A stretch of DNA of 64,000 bases, from the NCBI GenBank assembly GCA_964247085.1, contig CAXTSX010000008.1:31068-95067 (forward strand). Direction: 5' to 3'. The notes beneath the pieces are model-generated. The model had not been told where the DNA came from, ran no database searches, and was given only the letters and a program-made list of their open reading frames with translations. The position numbers and the translations under genes are program-made. The DNA comes from JAAFHZ01 sp964247085. Lineage in GTDB: Bacteria; Cyanobacteriota; Cyanobacteriia; Cyanobacteriales; Chamaesiphonaceae. Shown here piece after piece: positions 35,626 through 44,904 of this stretch (positions within the stretch are counted from its first letter, which is position 1; each line of letters begins with the position of its first letter).

Positions 35626-38600
35626 CTAGTTACCGTCGGTATCCACCTCTTCTTTAGCAAAAGATTCGTAAGTCGGACGAGAAGGTGCTCGGCGGGTGAT
35701 GACATCGGCCATGAGGTCTACTTCCACATCGCGACTGTCACCATCAGGATCTACTTCCACCTTATGTACCGCAATATCCAAACCGAGGGATTGCAGCTCG
35801 CGCATCAGTACCTTGAAGGATTCTGGAGTACCCGGACTAGGAATTGATTTTCCTTTGACGATCGCATTCAAGGCATCATTCCGTCCTTGCATGTCATCGG
35901 ACTTGACCGTGAGCAACTCTTGGAGAGTATAGGCGGCACCGAAGGCTTCCAATGCCCAAACTTCCATTTCTCCAAACCGCTGACCACCCTGTTGAGCTTT
36001 ACCACCCAAGGGTTGTTGCGTAACCAGGGAGTAAGGTCCAGTAGAACGAGCGTGAATTTTGTCATCCACCAAATGCACCAGTTTCAGCATGTATGCTTTA
36101 CCGACGGTAATGGGTCGATCGAATGCTTCACCAGTCCGACCATCGTAGACTGTTGTTTTTCCAGGTTCCTCGGGGTCAAATAACCAGGGTTTTTCATTTT
36201 CTTCAGCAGCTTCTAATAGCTTGCTGTAGATAGTGAGTCGGGAAGCTTCTTTGTGGTACATCTCATCAAAAGGAGTGACCTTAAACCGCACCCCTAAGTG
36301 GTGACCAGCCCAACCGAGCATACATTCCATGACCTGGCCGACGTTCATCCGCGATGGCACACCCAGGGGATTTAAAACAATCTCGACGGGAGTACCATCG
36401 GATAGGTAAGGCATATCTTCGATCGGTAGAATCTTGGAGATAATGCCCTTGTTTCCGTGCCGACCGGCCATTTTGTCGCCGACCTGGATTTTGCGCTTTT
36501 GCGCTACATAAATCCGCACTACCATATTGGCTCCGGGAGGTAGCTCGTCGCCCTGTTCGCGGGTAAATACCCGGACATCTACTACCCGGCCTTTTTCCCC
36601 GTTGGGTACCCGGAGGGAGTTATCGCGCACATCCCGCGCTTTTTCGCCGAAGATTGCCCGCAGTAGTTTTTCTTCTGGTGGCTGGTCTGATTCGCCTTTG
36701 GGGGTGACCTTGCCCACTAAAATGTCTCCAGATTCTACCCAGGCACCCTTGCGGATGATCCCGGTTTCATCTAGCTGACGGACGGAATCTTCACTGACGT
36801 TAGGGATTTCCCGAGTGATTTCTTCTGGGCCTAGTTTAGTTTGGCGGGCTTCAATTTCAAACTTTTCGATGTGGATACTGGTGTAGAAATCTTGCGATAC
36901 TAGCTTTTCGCTGATCAGGATGGCATCTTCATAGTTGTATCCTTCCCAGGGCATGTAGGCCACGGTGATGTTTTGGCCGAGGGCGAGTTCCCCGCCTTCG
37001 GTGGCCGAGCCATCAGCCAGGACTTGTCCCACCTGGACTCGTTCGTTGATGTTCACCAAGGGACGCTGATTCAGACAGGTATCTTGGTTCGATCGATGGT
37101 AGCGCTGTAGGTTGTAAGAATGCAGCTCGCCTTCGGGATCGGTGACGATAATTGTTTCGGCATCAGCATAGGAAACATGGCCAGCTGTTCTGGACACAAT
37201 GACCATACCGGAGTCACGAGCCGCTTGCACTTCTAAGCCAGTGCCCACCAGCGGGCGCTCCGGTTTGAGCAAGGGCACTGCCTGCCGCTGCATGTTAGAA
37301 CCCATCAATGCCCGGTTGGCATCATCATGTTCCAAGAATGGAATCAACGATGTGGCTACCGAAATAATCTGTACCGGTGAGATCGCAATGTAATCTACCT
37401 GATCCGGCGGAGTGGTAGTAAACTCGTGACGATAGCGGACTGCCACGGTTTCGCCCAAAATATAGCCCTCGGCATCGGTGGGAATATCCCCTGGTGCCAC
37501 CCGCAGATCATCTTCTTGATCGGCGGTCATGTATTGGGGTTCTTGGTCGCGCAGGACTTGGCCATTTACTACGGGTAGAAACGGCGTTTCAATAAAGCCA
37601 TACTGGTTCACCCGGGCGTGGGTAGCCAAAGAACCGATTAGACCAGCGTTTGGTCCTTCTGGCGTTTCGATCGGACAAATCCGACCGTAGTGCGAAGCGT
37701 GAATATCTCGCACAGCGAAGCCCGCTCTTTCTCTGGTCAAACCACCTGGGCCTAAGGCTGAGAGTCGCCGTTTGTGAGTTAACTCGGCCAGAGGATTGGT
37801 TTGATCCATAAACTGGGAGAGTTGCGAGGAGCCAAAAAATTCTTTAATGGCAGCAACTAAGGGCTTGGGATTGACCAAACTAGCCGGAGTCAGGGTACTG
37901 GTCTCTGATACTGTCATCCGTTCCCGGATAATTCTTTCTAAGCGACTTAAGCCGACCCGGATTTGGTTCTGCAGGAGTTCGCCAACCGATCGAATTCGGC
38001 GGTTACCTAGGTGATCGATGTCGTCGGTGTGGCCGATATCAAATTCCAGGTTTACCAGGTAGTCGATCACCGCCAAAATATCTTGTGGAGTTAGTACTCG
38101 CGTGGCATCTGGCGTATTCAGCCGCAGCTTGCGATTCAGTTTATACCGACCGACTTTGCCCAAGTCATAGCGCTTGGGATCAAAAAAGCGGGAATCCAAG
38201 AGTTGCTGGCCGCCAGTCACTGTCGGAGGCTCGCCGGGACGCAGTTTCCGGTACAGCTCCATCAGGGCTTCTTCTTCGCTGGGATTACCTTCTTTGGCGA
38301 TCGTCTTTTGGAAGAATTCGGGGTGACGAAGGGCATCCAAAATCTCGTTGTCGGACAGACCCAATGCTTTTAAGAGCACCTGCGCTGATAGCTTACGGGT
38401 TTTGTCGATGCGCACCCATACAATGTCATTTTTATCGGTCTCAAACTTCAGCCAAGCGCCCCGGTTGGGGATCAGGGAAGCACTATAAGTCCGGCGGCCA
38501 TTTTTATCTAGTTCGGACTTGTAATAAACCCCTGGGGAGCGCACGATCTGGTTGACAATTACTCGTTCGGCACCGTTGATAATGAAGGTACCGCGATCGG

Positions 38601-38925
38601 TCATGAGAGGTAAATCGCCAATGAACACGTCCATCTGGCTGATTTCGCGGGTTTCCTTATTGATTAGCTGGGTAGGCACATACATTTGCACCGCGTAGCT
38701 AGCATCCCGCCGCTTTGCTTCATTGACATCATATTTCGGTCGCTTGAGCTTGTAATCTTTCCCTAAAAATCGCAGCTCTAGTTTTCCCGTGTAGTCAGTA
38801 ATTGGTGAGAAACTATCCAGTTCTTCAATTAATCCTTCGTCGAGAAACCACCGAAAGCTAGAACGCTGGATCTCTACTAAGTCGGGCAACATGTAGTTGG
38901 ATGCCGTAACAATTTGATTACTCAT
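35626..38925 (-). CDS. rpoB: RNA polymerase subunit beta (RpoB)
   Basis: 1099 residues. Near-universal RpoB blocks are visible: the rifampicin-region FGSSQLSQFMDQTNPLAELTHKRR, with SALGPGGL and GRICPIETPEGPNAGLIGSL; KMAGRHGNKGIIS; and the C-terminal GGQRFGEMEVWALEAFGAAY. The first gene of rpoB-rpoC1-rpoC2. 54 bases from the tatD stop. The length is as usual for cyanobacteria, without the large insertions of enteric RpoB. Confidence 0.98.
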   Translation of the reverse strand: MSNQIVTASNYMLPDLVEIQRSSFRWFLDEGLIEELDSFSPITDYTGKLELRFLGKDYKLKRPKYDVNEAKRRDASYAVQMYVPTQLINKETREISQMDVFIGDLPLMTDRGTFIINGAERVIVNQIVRSPGVYYKSELDKNGRRTYSASLIPNRGAWLKFETDKNDIVWVRIDKTRKLSAQVLLKALGLSDNEILDALRHPEFFQKTIAKEGNPSEEEALMELYRKLRPGEPPTVTGGQQLLDSRFFDPKRYDLGKVGRYKLNRKLRLNTPDATRVLTPQDILAVIDYLVNLEFDIGHTDDIDHLGNRRIRSVGELLQNQIRVGLSRLERIIRERMTVSETSTLTPASLVNPKPLVAAIKEFFGSSQLSQFMDQTNPLAELTHKRRLSALGPGGLTRERAGFAVRDIHASHYGRICPIETPEGPNAGLIGSLATHARVNQYGFIETPFLPVVNGQVLRDQEPQYMTADQEDDLRVAPGDIPTDAEGYILGETVAVRYRHEFTTTPPDQVDYIAISPVQIISVATSLIPFLEHDDANRALMGSNMQRQAVPLLKPERPLVGTGLEVQAARDSGMVIVSRTAGHVSYADAETIIVTDPEGELHSYNLQRYHRSNQDTCLNQRPLVNINERVQVGQVLADGSATEGGELALGQNITVAYMPWEGYNYEDAILISEKLVSQDFYTSIHIEKFEIEARQTKLGPEEITREIPNVSEDSVRQLDETGIIRKGAWVESGDILVGKVTPKGESDQPPEEKLLRAIFGEKARDVRDNSLRVPNGEKGRVVDVRVFTREQGDELPPGANMVVRIYVAQKRKIQVGDKMAGRHGNKGIISKILPIEDMPYLSDGTPVEIVLNPLGVPSRMNVGQVMECMLGWAGHHLGVRFKVTPFDEMYHKEASRLTIYSKLLEAAEENEKPWLFDPEEPGKTTVYDGRTGEAFDRPITVGKAYMLKLVHLVDDKIHARSTGPYSLVTQQPLGGKAQQGGQRFGEMEVWALEAFGAAYTLQELLTVKSDDMQGRNDALNAIVKGKSIPSPGTPESFKVLMRELQSLGLDIAVHKVEVDPDGDSRDVEVDLMADVITRRAPSRPTYESFAKEEVDTDGN

Positions 38926-38979
38926 TCTTATCCTCTGGATGGGCTTTCTGGTGCTGAATTTAGGGATATGACTTGGGCT

Positions 38980-39765
38980 TCAAGTCAACTTTGGTAAATT
39001 AAATAGCCGTTGGGCATTACTCGTCGTAGTAGTGGCAATTTCTTCCACCGATACTGACCGTAGTTCTGCGAGACGGTTGGCTACATGACTGACATAGGCT
39101 GGTTCATTTCGCTGACCGCGATGGGGGACAGGTGCTAGAAACGGACAATCTGTTTCAATGAGCAGCCGATCGGCTGGCACCATTTGGGCAGCAGCATGAA
39201 TTTGTTTAGCGTTCTTGAAGGTGACGACTCCACTGAAGCTAATGTGAAAACCCAGGTCTAAGAACCACTGGGTTTCTTCTGGGTTACCAGCCCAGCAGTG
39301 CATGACCCCGGGCACTGCACCGTGGTCATGCCACAAATCACTGATAATTTTCCGCATGGTAACGGCGGCATCGCGACAGTGAATGATGATTGGTAAATTC
39401 AGCTCCCGAGCGATGGAAATTTGACTGATGAAAGCAGTAATTTGCTGGTCAGACAGTTCAGACTTATAAAAATCTAATCCCATCTCGCCGATCGCTACCA
39501 CTCGTTGGTCACCAGTAGCATGTGCGCGAATTTGGTCAACCATCTCTGGTCGCCACTTGCCGGCCTCCAGGGGGTGTAGACCGATCGCTAGCGACAGCTC
39601 CGGAATTTGGTCAGCCAAACGTTGCATGTCCGGAAATTGTTCGGGATGAACACAAGCATGGACAAGCTGGATAACTCCAGCTTGTCGCCATTGACTACAA
39701 ATCACTTCGAGATCTGCTTGGAAGTTCTCGAAGTTGATATGAACATGGGTATCAATTAGCTGCAT
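38980..39765 (-). CDS. tatD: TatD-family metal-dependent deoxyribonuclease
   Basis: 261 residues. TIM-barrel metallohydrolase features: IDTHVHINF (H-x-H metal pair), AIGEMGLDFY, PIIIHCRDA, GVMHCWAG, and LLIETDCPFLAPVPHRGQRNEP. These hold two or three metals. TatD enzymes are 3'-5' exonucleases acting in repair of damaged DNA, and in tRNA proofreading in some reports. Position between rpsT and rpoB is the typical cyanobacterial order, so probably co-transcribed with them. Confidence 0.93.
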   Translation of the reverse strand: MQLIDTHVHINFENFQADLEVICSQWRQAGVIQLVHACVHPEQFPDMQRLADQIPELSLAIGLHPLEAGKWRPEMVDQIRAHATGDQRVVAIGEMGLDFYKSELSDQQITAFISQISIARELNLPIIIHCRDAAVTMRKIISDLWHDHGAVPGVMHCWAGNPEETQWFLDLGFHISFSGVVTFKNAKQIHAAAQMVPADRLLIETDCPFLAPVPHRGQRNEPAYVSHVANRLAELRSVSVEEIATTTTSNAQRLFNLPKLT

Positions 39766-39841
39766 TAGTTCTTAGCGGCGTACAGTTGATGAACGACCAC
39801 TGAGGGCATTCGGCTGAATCCCCCGCTGCTGATGGTTGAAG

Positions 39842-40126
39842 CTAGGCTGCTAACTTTAGAGCACTAGCTAAACGGGCTTTTTTGTGAGCCCCATTGTTTT
39901 TGTGTAAAACGCCCTTTTGGACAGCTTTATCGATTTTGCTATAAGCAATAGACATTTTGGTCTGAACTTCGGCCAGCGCAGCTGGATTTGGTTCAGCCTT
40001 GTACTGTTCTACTGCAGTGAAGTAGCTTTTCATTAATGTCCTGACCATGGACTTGAAGGATTTGTTACGGAGGCGATTGCGCTCGCCGATTTCGACACGT
40101 TTGATTGCAGACTTAATATTAGCCAC
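39842..40126 (-). CDS. rpsT: 30S ribosomal protein S20
   Basis: 94 residues from GTG 40126 (VANIKSAIKRVEIGERNRLRNK). The GTG start is chosen because S20 proteins begin (M)ANIKSAIKR; the ATG at 40150 adds 8 foreign residues. AAAGG is about 7 bases upstream. Basic helical protein with the family end (NNGAHKKARLASALK). S20 binds 16S rRNA early in assembly. It heads the rpsT-tatD-rpoBC1C2 run on the minus strand, with 76 bases to tatD. Confidence 0.95.
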   Translation of the reverse strand: MANIKSAIKRVEIGERNRLRNKSFKSMVRTLMKSYFTAVEQYKAEPNPAALAEVQTKMSIAYSKIDKAVQKGVLHKNNGAHKKARLASALKLAA

Positions 40127-40336
40127 AGTTAGCCTTTGAAAAATTGACACATCGCCAGATACAAGATTGTATCATGAAAATCTTTTATCTGACATGAAAA
40201 TATAATTTTCGTGGTGTCAATTGCCCTATAAACCTGTGTTAGGCTGGTTTGCGAACTTAGTTGGATGATTTTAAGCCTGGCAGTTGTAATATATTCTTAG
40301 CCCTGTTTGTAGTACAAATTTAGATTTTCTTGTATT

Positions 40337-40954
40337 TTGTCTTCACGAAAAGTTTTTAGAAAAACTCGATCGGCTCATCGCCAACCGCCGCGCAAAAATT
40401 TGTGGGTAAAGTTCCTGTTGCTAGCAAGTATTTTGGGTGGACCGTTATGGTTCGTCTATCGAGAATGGCAGAATAGCTGGCTAGAGCCAGAGGCCATTTT
40501 TGTTCTGGGTGGGGGCATTAAACGTGAACCAGTGGCGGCTAAGCTGGCGGCTAAGCATCCGAATATCCCCATTTGGGTATCAGGGGGTACCCCGCAGGAT
40601 TATGCGAAGGGCGTTTTTGGGAAAGAATCAGTTAATTTACAACGCTTAACACTGGACTACCAGGCTACTGATACCATCACTAATTTCACCTCGATGGTTG
40701 ATAAGCTACAAGCAGCCAACATTAAAAGTGTCTATTTGGTAACGTCGGACTATCACATGAATCGATCGAGACTAATTGGCGAAATTATTTTTGGCAGTCG
40801 GGGCATTGCCGTGAAACCAGTCAGTGTGAAAAGCGATCGACCGGACGAGCCGGTCAGTAAGGTGGCGATCGATGGAGCCAGAGCCGTTCTTTGGCTGCTG
40901 ACTGGTCATACTGGCGGCAGCTTAGTTAAAGAGTACAAACGCTCTAATCTTTAG
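40337..40954 (+). CDS. YdcF-like (DUF218) protein with an N-terminal membrane span
   Basis: 205 residues from TTG 40337; a stop codon is in frame at 40310, and no ATG precedes the first hydrophobic helix. A basic start is followed by a membrane span (VKFLLLASILGGPLWFV). The DUF218 fold follows with AIFVLGGGIKREPVAAKLA, IPIWVSGGTPQDYA, and VTSDYHMNRSRL. The family occurs with envelope functions (ElyC/SanA), but its chemistry is unclear. Start codon remains the weak point. Confidence 0.82.
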   Translation: MSSRKVFRKTRSAHRQPPRKNLWVKFLLLASILGGPLWFVYREWQNSWLEPEAIFVLGGGIKREPVAAKLAAKHPNIPIWVSGGTPQDYAKGVFGKESVNLQRLTLDYQATDTITNFTSMVDKLQAANIKSVYLVTSDYHMNRSRLIGEIIFGSRGIAVKPVSVKSDRPDEPVSKVAIDGARAVLWLLTGHTGGSLVKEYKRSNL

Positions 40955-40989
40955 GTATTGTGGGTCTTTAGGTGTTGTGAGATTTTGTC

Positions 40990-41292
40990 CTAGGCTGGAC
41001 TAGCCATAGTTTGAACTAAGACGTAGGGCTGGACGATGATGGCTTGAAATTTCTGATCTGGTTGGCTGTTCCAGCGGGCTAAATCTTGCTCTGATGGTTT
41101 GGTGATGAGTTGTTCGCCGACCCATCGTTGCACAGCGATGGTGTTGTCGGTGGCGATCGCTACACCCACGTCCACTAAATCTAGACCATCATTCACCACA
41201 ATCACCGTATCTTTTTGAATGTGGGGCTTGAGCCAGTTAAGTTCGGCTTCATCGATCGATTCAGTTAGCTGCGCTCGTAGTTCAGCAGTCAT
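40990..41292 (-). CDS. DUF2288 protein
   Basis: 100 residues from ATG 41292 (MTAELRAQLTESIDEAELNWLKPH), chosen because family members start here and because a terminator hairpin (41327-41353) lies just upstream. LDLVDVGVAIATDNT, VQRWVGEQLITKPS, and AIIVQPYVLVQ match DUF2288. Function unknown. The CDS is compact and likely a standalone unit. Confidence 0.8.
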   Translation of the reverse strand: MTAELRAQLTESIDEAELNWLKPHIQKDTVIVVNDGLDLVDVGVAIATDNTIAVQRWVGEQLITKPSEQDLARWNSQPDQKFQAIIVQPYVLVQTMASPA

Positions 41293-41326
41293 AATTTCAA
41301 GTAATGTAAAATTGCAGATTGATGAC

Positions 41327-41353
41327 AAAAGCCCAGTATCGTTACTGGGCTTT
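41327..41353 (-). terminator. Rho-independent terminator of the exported Cys-rich protein gene
   Basis: An 11-bp perfect stem (AAAGCCCAGTA / TACTGGGCTTT) with a TCGT loop, ending in TTTT on the minus strand. It lies between the stop codon of the gene at 41418 and the DUF2288 start. Confidence 0.85.
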
Positions 41354-41417
41354 CGGTTTTGGTGCTAGAGGATAACTTCGGCGATAGCACAATCACCTGA
41401 GCACTGAACAGGCTAGA

Positions 41418-41744
41418 CTAACCAGCGGTAAAGGCTTGAATTCCTTTGATTGCACGGATACAAGCTGGGCAGTCGCATCCGAACTTAGCAATAGCGGCAT
41501 CACTCTGAGCGTCAGTAAAAACTAGTCCTTGCTCGTAATTGCTAGTAATAGCTTTAGCTTGCTGGAGTTTGGCCGCATTGGGACGAGCCTGGCGCACACA
41601 GTAAACTTTGCCATGTTCAGTGAGGCAAAATTGGCCAGGTTGTTGCTTATTTGGTTCAGCTGCATTAGCATGGCTGATGGTTAGTGGCAGGAAAAGACCT
41701 ACAACTGTTGGCATTGAAAGTAATGTCAGTAACAGTTTTCTCAT
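41418..41744 (-). CDS. Small exported Cys-rich protein
   Basis: 108 residues. A signal peptide (about 1-28, cleavage after SHANA) is followed by a short mature protein with five cysteines: C40, C49, C90, C92 and C95. C-x8-C (FCLTEHGKVYC) and CDCPAC near the end could bind a metal or form disulfides. Unrecognised family, possibly periplasmic or lumenal. It has its own terminator. Confidence 0.72.
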   Translation of the reverse strand: MRKLLLTLLSMPTVVGLFLPLTISHANAAEPNKQQPGQFCLTEHGKVYCVRQARPNAAKLQQAKAITSNYEQGLVFTDAQSDAAIAKFGCDCPACIRAIKGIQAFTAG

Positions 41745-42039
41745 GATTCACTGGGAATTTTTGAACAAGTCTTAGAGGTTAGAATACTGTGATTGCCAAG
41801 CCATGATCGGTGACAACTCTGTCAATTATGCAGTCATCATAAACGCTAATGGCAGTGCTTTAAATCAACTTGCCCCAATTTTAGTATAGAGTAACAGCCT
41901 GTGTAAACTCTATTTGATAGATTGGGTCATTTCTATAGATCATTGATGCTTCAAATGTAGATATGTTCCATTACCCCTTGACAATTGACGAGATTTGCTC
42001 GAACTTGACTCATTAGCACTCTGCTAGTTTTTAGCTCCT

Positions 42040-44730
42040 ATGACTACTCTTGTAATCGTCGAGTCCCCCACCAAAGCGCGGACTATTAGTAAATTTTTGC
42101 CAAGCGGCTACGCTGTAAAGGCATCCATGGGGCATGTTCGTGATTTGCCTTCTTCTTCGGCGGAAATTCCTGCCGAATTTAAAGGAGAAAAATGGTCGAA
42201 TTTGGGCATCAATGTGGCCGAAAATTTTGAGCCGCTGTACGTAATTCCCAAAGATAAAAAGAAAATTGTGCAGGAGCTAAAAGCGGCACTGAAGAATGCT
42301 GATGAATTGATTCTGGCCACGGACGAAGATCGGGAGGGTGAAAGTATCAGTTGGCACCTGTTGCAATTGCTGAAACCCAAGGTGCCAGCTAAACGGATGG
42401 TGTTTCACGAAATCACTAAAGAGGCCATTCAAAAAGCCCTGAAAAATTGTCGAGAGATCGACGAAGATGTGGTTCATGCCCAGGAAACCCGCCGGATTTT
42501 AGATCGGTTGGTGGGCTATACCGTATCGCCATTGCTGTGGAAAAAAGTATCCTTTGGGCTGTCAGCTGGTCGGGTACAGTCGGTAGCCGTAAGGTTAGTA
42601 GTCAATAAAGAAAGACAGCGTCGGGCTTTCAAAACTGCTGAGTATTGGGACTTGAAAGCGCTCCTGCAGCAGGCTAAAAGTCAGTTTGAGGCCAAGTTAA
42701 TTACAGTTGATGGCGTGCGGGTAGCTACTGGGGCTGATTTTGACCCGAATACTGGCCAATTGTTGGCTGGTAAAAATGTGCGTCTGTTAGATGGAGCAGC
42801 AGCGGAGGCTTTAAAAACGGCGATTCGCGATCGAGTTTGGACGGTGGCGGCGCTGGAGGAAAAACCAGTCACCAGAAAACCGGCTCCACCTTTTACCACT
42901 TCGACGATGCAGCAGGAATCCAACCGGAAATTGCGCTTGTCGGCGCGGGATACGATGCGCACTGCTCAGAAACTCTATGAACAGGGCTACATCACTTACA
43001 TGCGGACGGATTCGGTACATTTGTCGGCGGAGGCGATCGCTGCTTCGCGCAGCTGTGTAGAACAGATGTATGGTGCGGAGTATCTCAGTCCCCAACCACG
43101 CCAATACACCACCAAGTCGAAGGGGGCGCAGGAAGCGCATGAGGCGATTCGGCCAGCGGGTAGTACTTTTGTGACTCCCAAACAAACTGGTTTAAGCGAT
43201 CGAGAGCTGGCTTTGTACGACATGATCTGGAAGCGGACGGTGGCTTGTCAGATGGCCGATGCCCGTCAAACTCAGGTGATTGTGGATATTAAGGTCGAGA
43301 ATGCCGGTTTTCGGGCTAGTGGCAAACGGATTGATTTTCCGGGTTACTTGCGGGCTTATGTGGAAGGTTCCGATGATCCCAACGCGGCGATCGAGGATCA
43401 AGAAATTATTTTGCCTAGTATGAAAAAAGGTGACCAACCCAGTTGCCAAAAGTTAGAGGCGATCGATCACCAAACCCAACCTCCGGCGCGCTATACCGAA
43501 GCATCTTTGGTCAAAATGCTGGAGAGTGAAGGAATTGGCCGTCCTAGTACCTACGCCAGCATCATCGGGACGATTATCGATCGAGGCTATGTGCAGCAGC
43601 AAAGTAATGCCTTAGTGCCGACTTTCACGGCTTTTGCCGTCACCGCACTGCTGGAAAATCATTTTGAGGATTTGGTGGATGTGGGCTTTACCGCCCGCAT
43701 GGAGCAAACTCTGGATGATATTTCGACTGGCGGTACCAAGTGGTTGCCCTACCTGCAGAAATTTTATTTGGGAGAGACTGGTCTAGAAACCCAGGTTAAA
43801 GAAAAAGAAGCCCAAATTGATGCGACAACTGCTCGGACGATCACTCTAGATAATCTGGATGTGAAGATTAAGATTGGTAAATTTGGGGCTTACATTGAAT
43901 CGGAGCAGGGCAATGCTTCGATTCCCAATGATTTAACTCCGGCAGATTTGGCTCCGGAAACCATTGAGCTGCTACTTAAGCAAAAAAGTGGTGACCTGGA
44001 TGTTTTGGGTCATCACCCGGAAACTGGCGAACCCATTTATGCCAAACTCGGACCTTACGGGCCTTATGTGCAGCTTGGCGAAAAAACCGAAGACGGTAAA
44101 AAGCCCAAGCAAAGCTCCTTGCCGAAGGGGGTGAAGATGGAAGATGTGACGGTGGAACTGGCCGTGGGCTTGCTCGCCTTACCGCGCAGCTTAGGGGTTC
44201 ATCCGGAGACTGGCGGCAAGTTGTCGGCTTCTTTGGGTCGCTTTGGTCCGTATATTTTGCATGATCAAGGCAAAGACGGGAAGGAGTATCGATCGATCAA
44301 AGTTGGTGATGATGTGTTGACCATTACAGTCGATCGAGCTTTGGCGATTTTGGCGGAACCGAAGGCGACGCGGGGGGGCAAATCTCGGGAGCCGATTCGG
44401 CAGTTGGGTGCCCATCCGGCTGATAGTGAACCGGTGAACATCTATGCTGGTCCTTATGGTAATTACATTAAGCATGGCAAGGTTAATGTGGGGATTCCGG
44501 AGGGTGAGACGGTGGAGTCGGTGACGTTGGAGGTGGCGGTGAAGTTGTTGGCTGATAAGGAGCCAGCGAAGAAGAAGCGCGGTAGCTCTAAGGCTGCTGC
44601 TAAGACTACGAAGAAGGCTCCGGCGAAGGCTGGTGCTGCTAAGAAGGCGACGGCGACTAAAACTGCGGCGGCGAAAAAGACTACGAAGAAGGCTTCGACT
44701 AAAGCTACTGGGAGTAAATCATCTGGTTGA
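42040..44730 (+). CDS. topA: DNA topoisomerase I
   Basis: 896 residues. TOPRIM (TLVIVESPTKARTISKFL, with LATDEDREGESISWHL acidic residues), catalytic Tyr in GYITYMRTDSVHLSAEA, and RPSTYASIIGTI are all clear. The C-terminal part has several TOPRIM-C-like repeats (KFGAYIE, GPYGPYVQLG, GRFGPYILH, GPYGNYIKHG), instead of the four-Cys zinc fingers of E. coli. It ends in a Lys/Ala/Thr-rich tail, which is usual for cyanobacterial TopA. It relaxes negative supercoils. Confidence 0.97.
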   Translation: MTTLVIVESPTKARTISKFLPSGYAVKASMGHVRDLPSSSAEIPAEFKGEKWSNLGINVAENFEPLYVIPKDKKKIVQELKAALKNADELILATDEDREGESISWHLLQLLKPKVPAKRMVFHEITKEAIQKALKNCREIDEDVVHAQETRRILDRLVGYTVSPLLWKKVSFGLSAGRVQSVAVRLVVNKERQRRAFKTAEYWDLKALLQQAKSQFEAKLITVDGVRVATGADFDPNTGQLLAGKNVRLLDGAAAEALKTAIRDRVWTVAALEEKPVTRKPAPPFTTSTMQQESNRKLRLSARDTMRTAQKLYEQGYITYMRTDSVHLSAEAIAASRSCVEQMYGAEYLSPQPRQYTTKSKGAQEAHEAIRPAGSTFVTPKQTGLSDRELALYDMIWKRTVACQMADARQTQVIVDIKVENAGFRASGKRIDFPGYLRAYVEGSDDPNAAIEDQEIILPSMKKGDQPSCQKLEAIDHQTQPPARYTEASLVKMLESEGIGRPSTYASIIGTIIDRGYVQQQSNALVPTFTAFAVTALLENHFEDLVDVGFTARMEQTLDDISTGGTKWLPYLQKFYLGETGLETQVKEKEAQIDATTARTITLDNLDVKIKIGKFGAYIESEQGNASIPNDLTPADLAPETIELLLKQKSGDLDVLGHHPETGEPIYAKLGPYGPYVQLGEKTEDGKKPKQSSLPKGVKMEDVTVELAVGLLALPRSLGVHPETGGKLSASLGRFGPYILHDQGKDGKEYRSIKVGDDVLTITVDRALAILAEPKATRGGKSREPIRQLGAHPADSEPVNIYAGPYGNYIKHGKVNVGIPEGETVESVTLEVAVKLLADKEPAKKKRGSSKAAAKTTKKAPAKAGAAKKATATKTAAAKKTTKKASTKATGSKSSG

Positions 44731-44746
44731 ATTTAGTTTGGGTTAG

Positions 44747-44767
44747 AGGAACCAGAATCTGGTTCCT
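44747..44767 (+). terminator. Probable terminator hairpin of topA
   Basis: AGGAACCAGA and TCTGGTTCCT, separated by one base, form a strong stem (realistically seven pairs with a seven-base loop). It starts 16 bases after the topA stop codon. The downstream T-tract is weak (TTAACCTT). Confidence 0.6.
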
Positions 44768-44904
44768 TTAACCTTGCAAATAATTTTCCCTTCAGCCAAA
44801 CTCAATATCAATTTACCAAAAAATTCTTTTGGTGTGGTTCTGCTCGGGATCGATCGAGATTTCTTGAGCTATGCTAAGGGATATATTCACTGTAACTAGC
44901 GATC

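Noticed and set aside
38085..38555. 156-codon open frame antisense to rpoB
   Set aside because: It lies wholly in the strongly conserved RpoB coding region, and its translation looks like a shadow of codon bias.
42012..42022. TTAGCACTC-like half of a CIRCE (HrcA) element upstream of topA
   Set aside because: The complementary half GAGTGCTAA is absent at the proper distance, so it is most likely chance.
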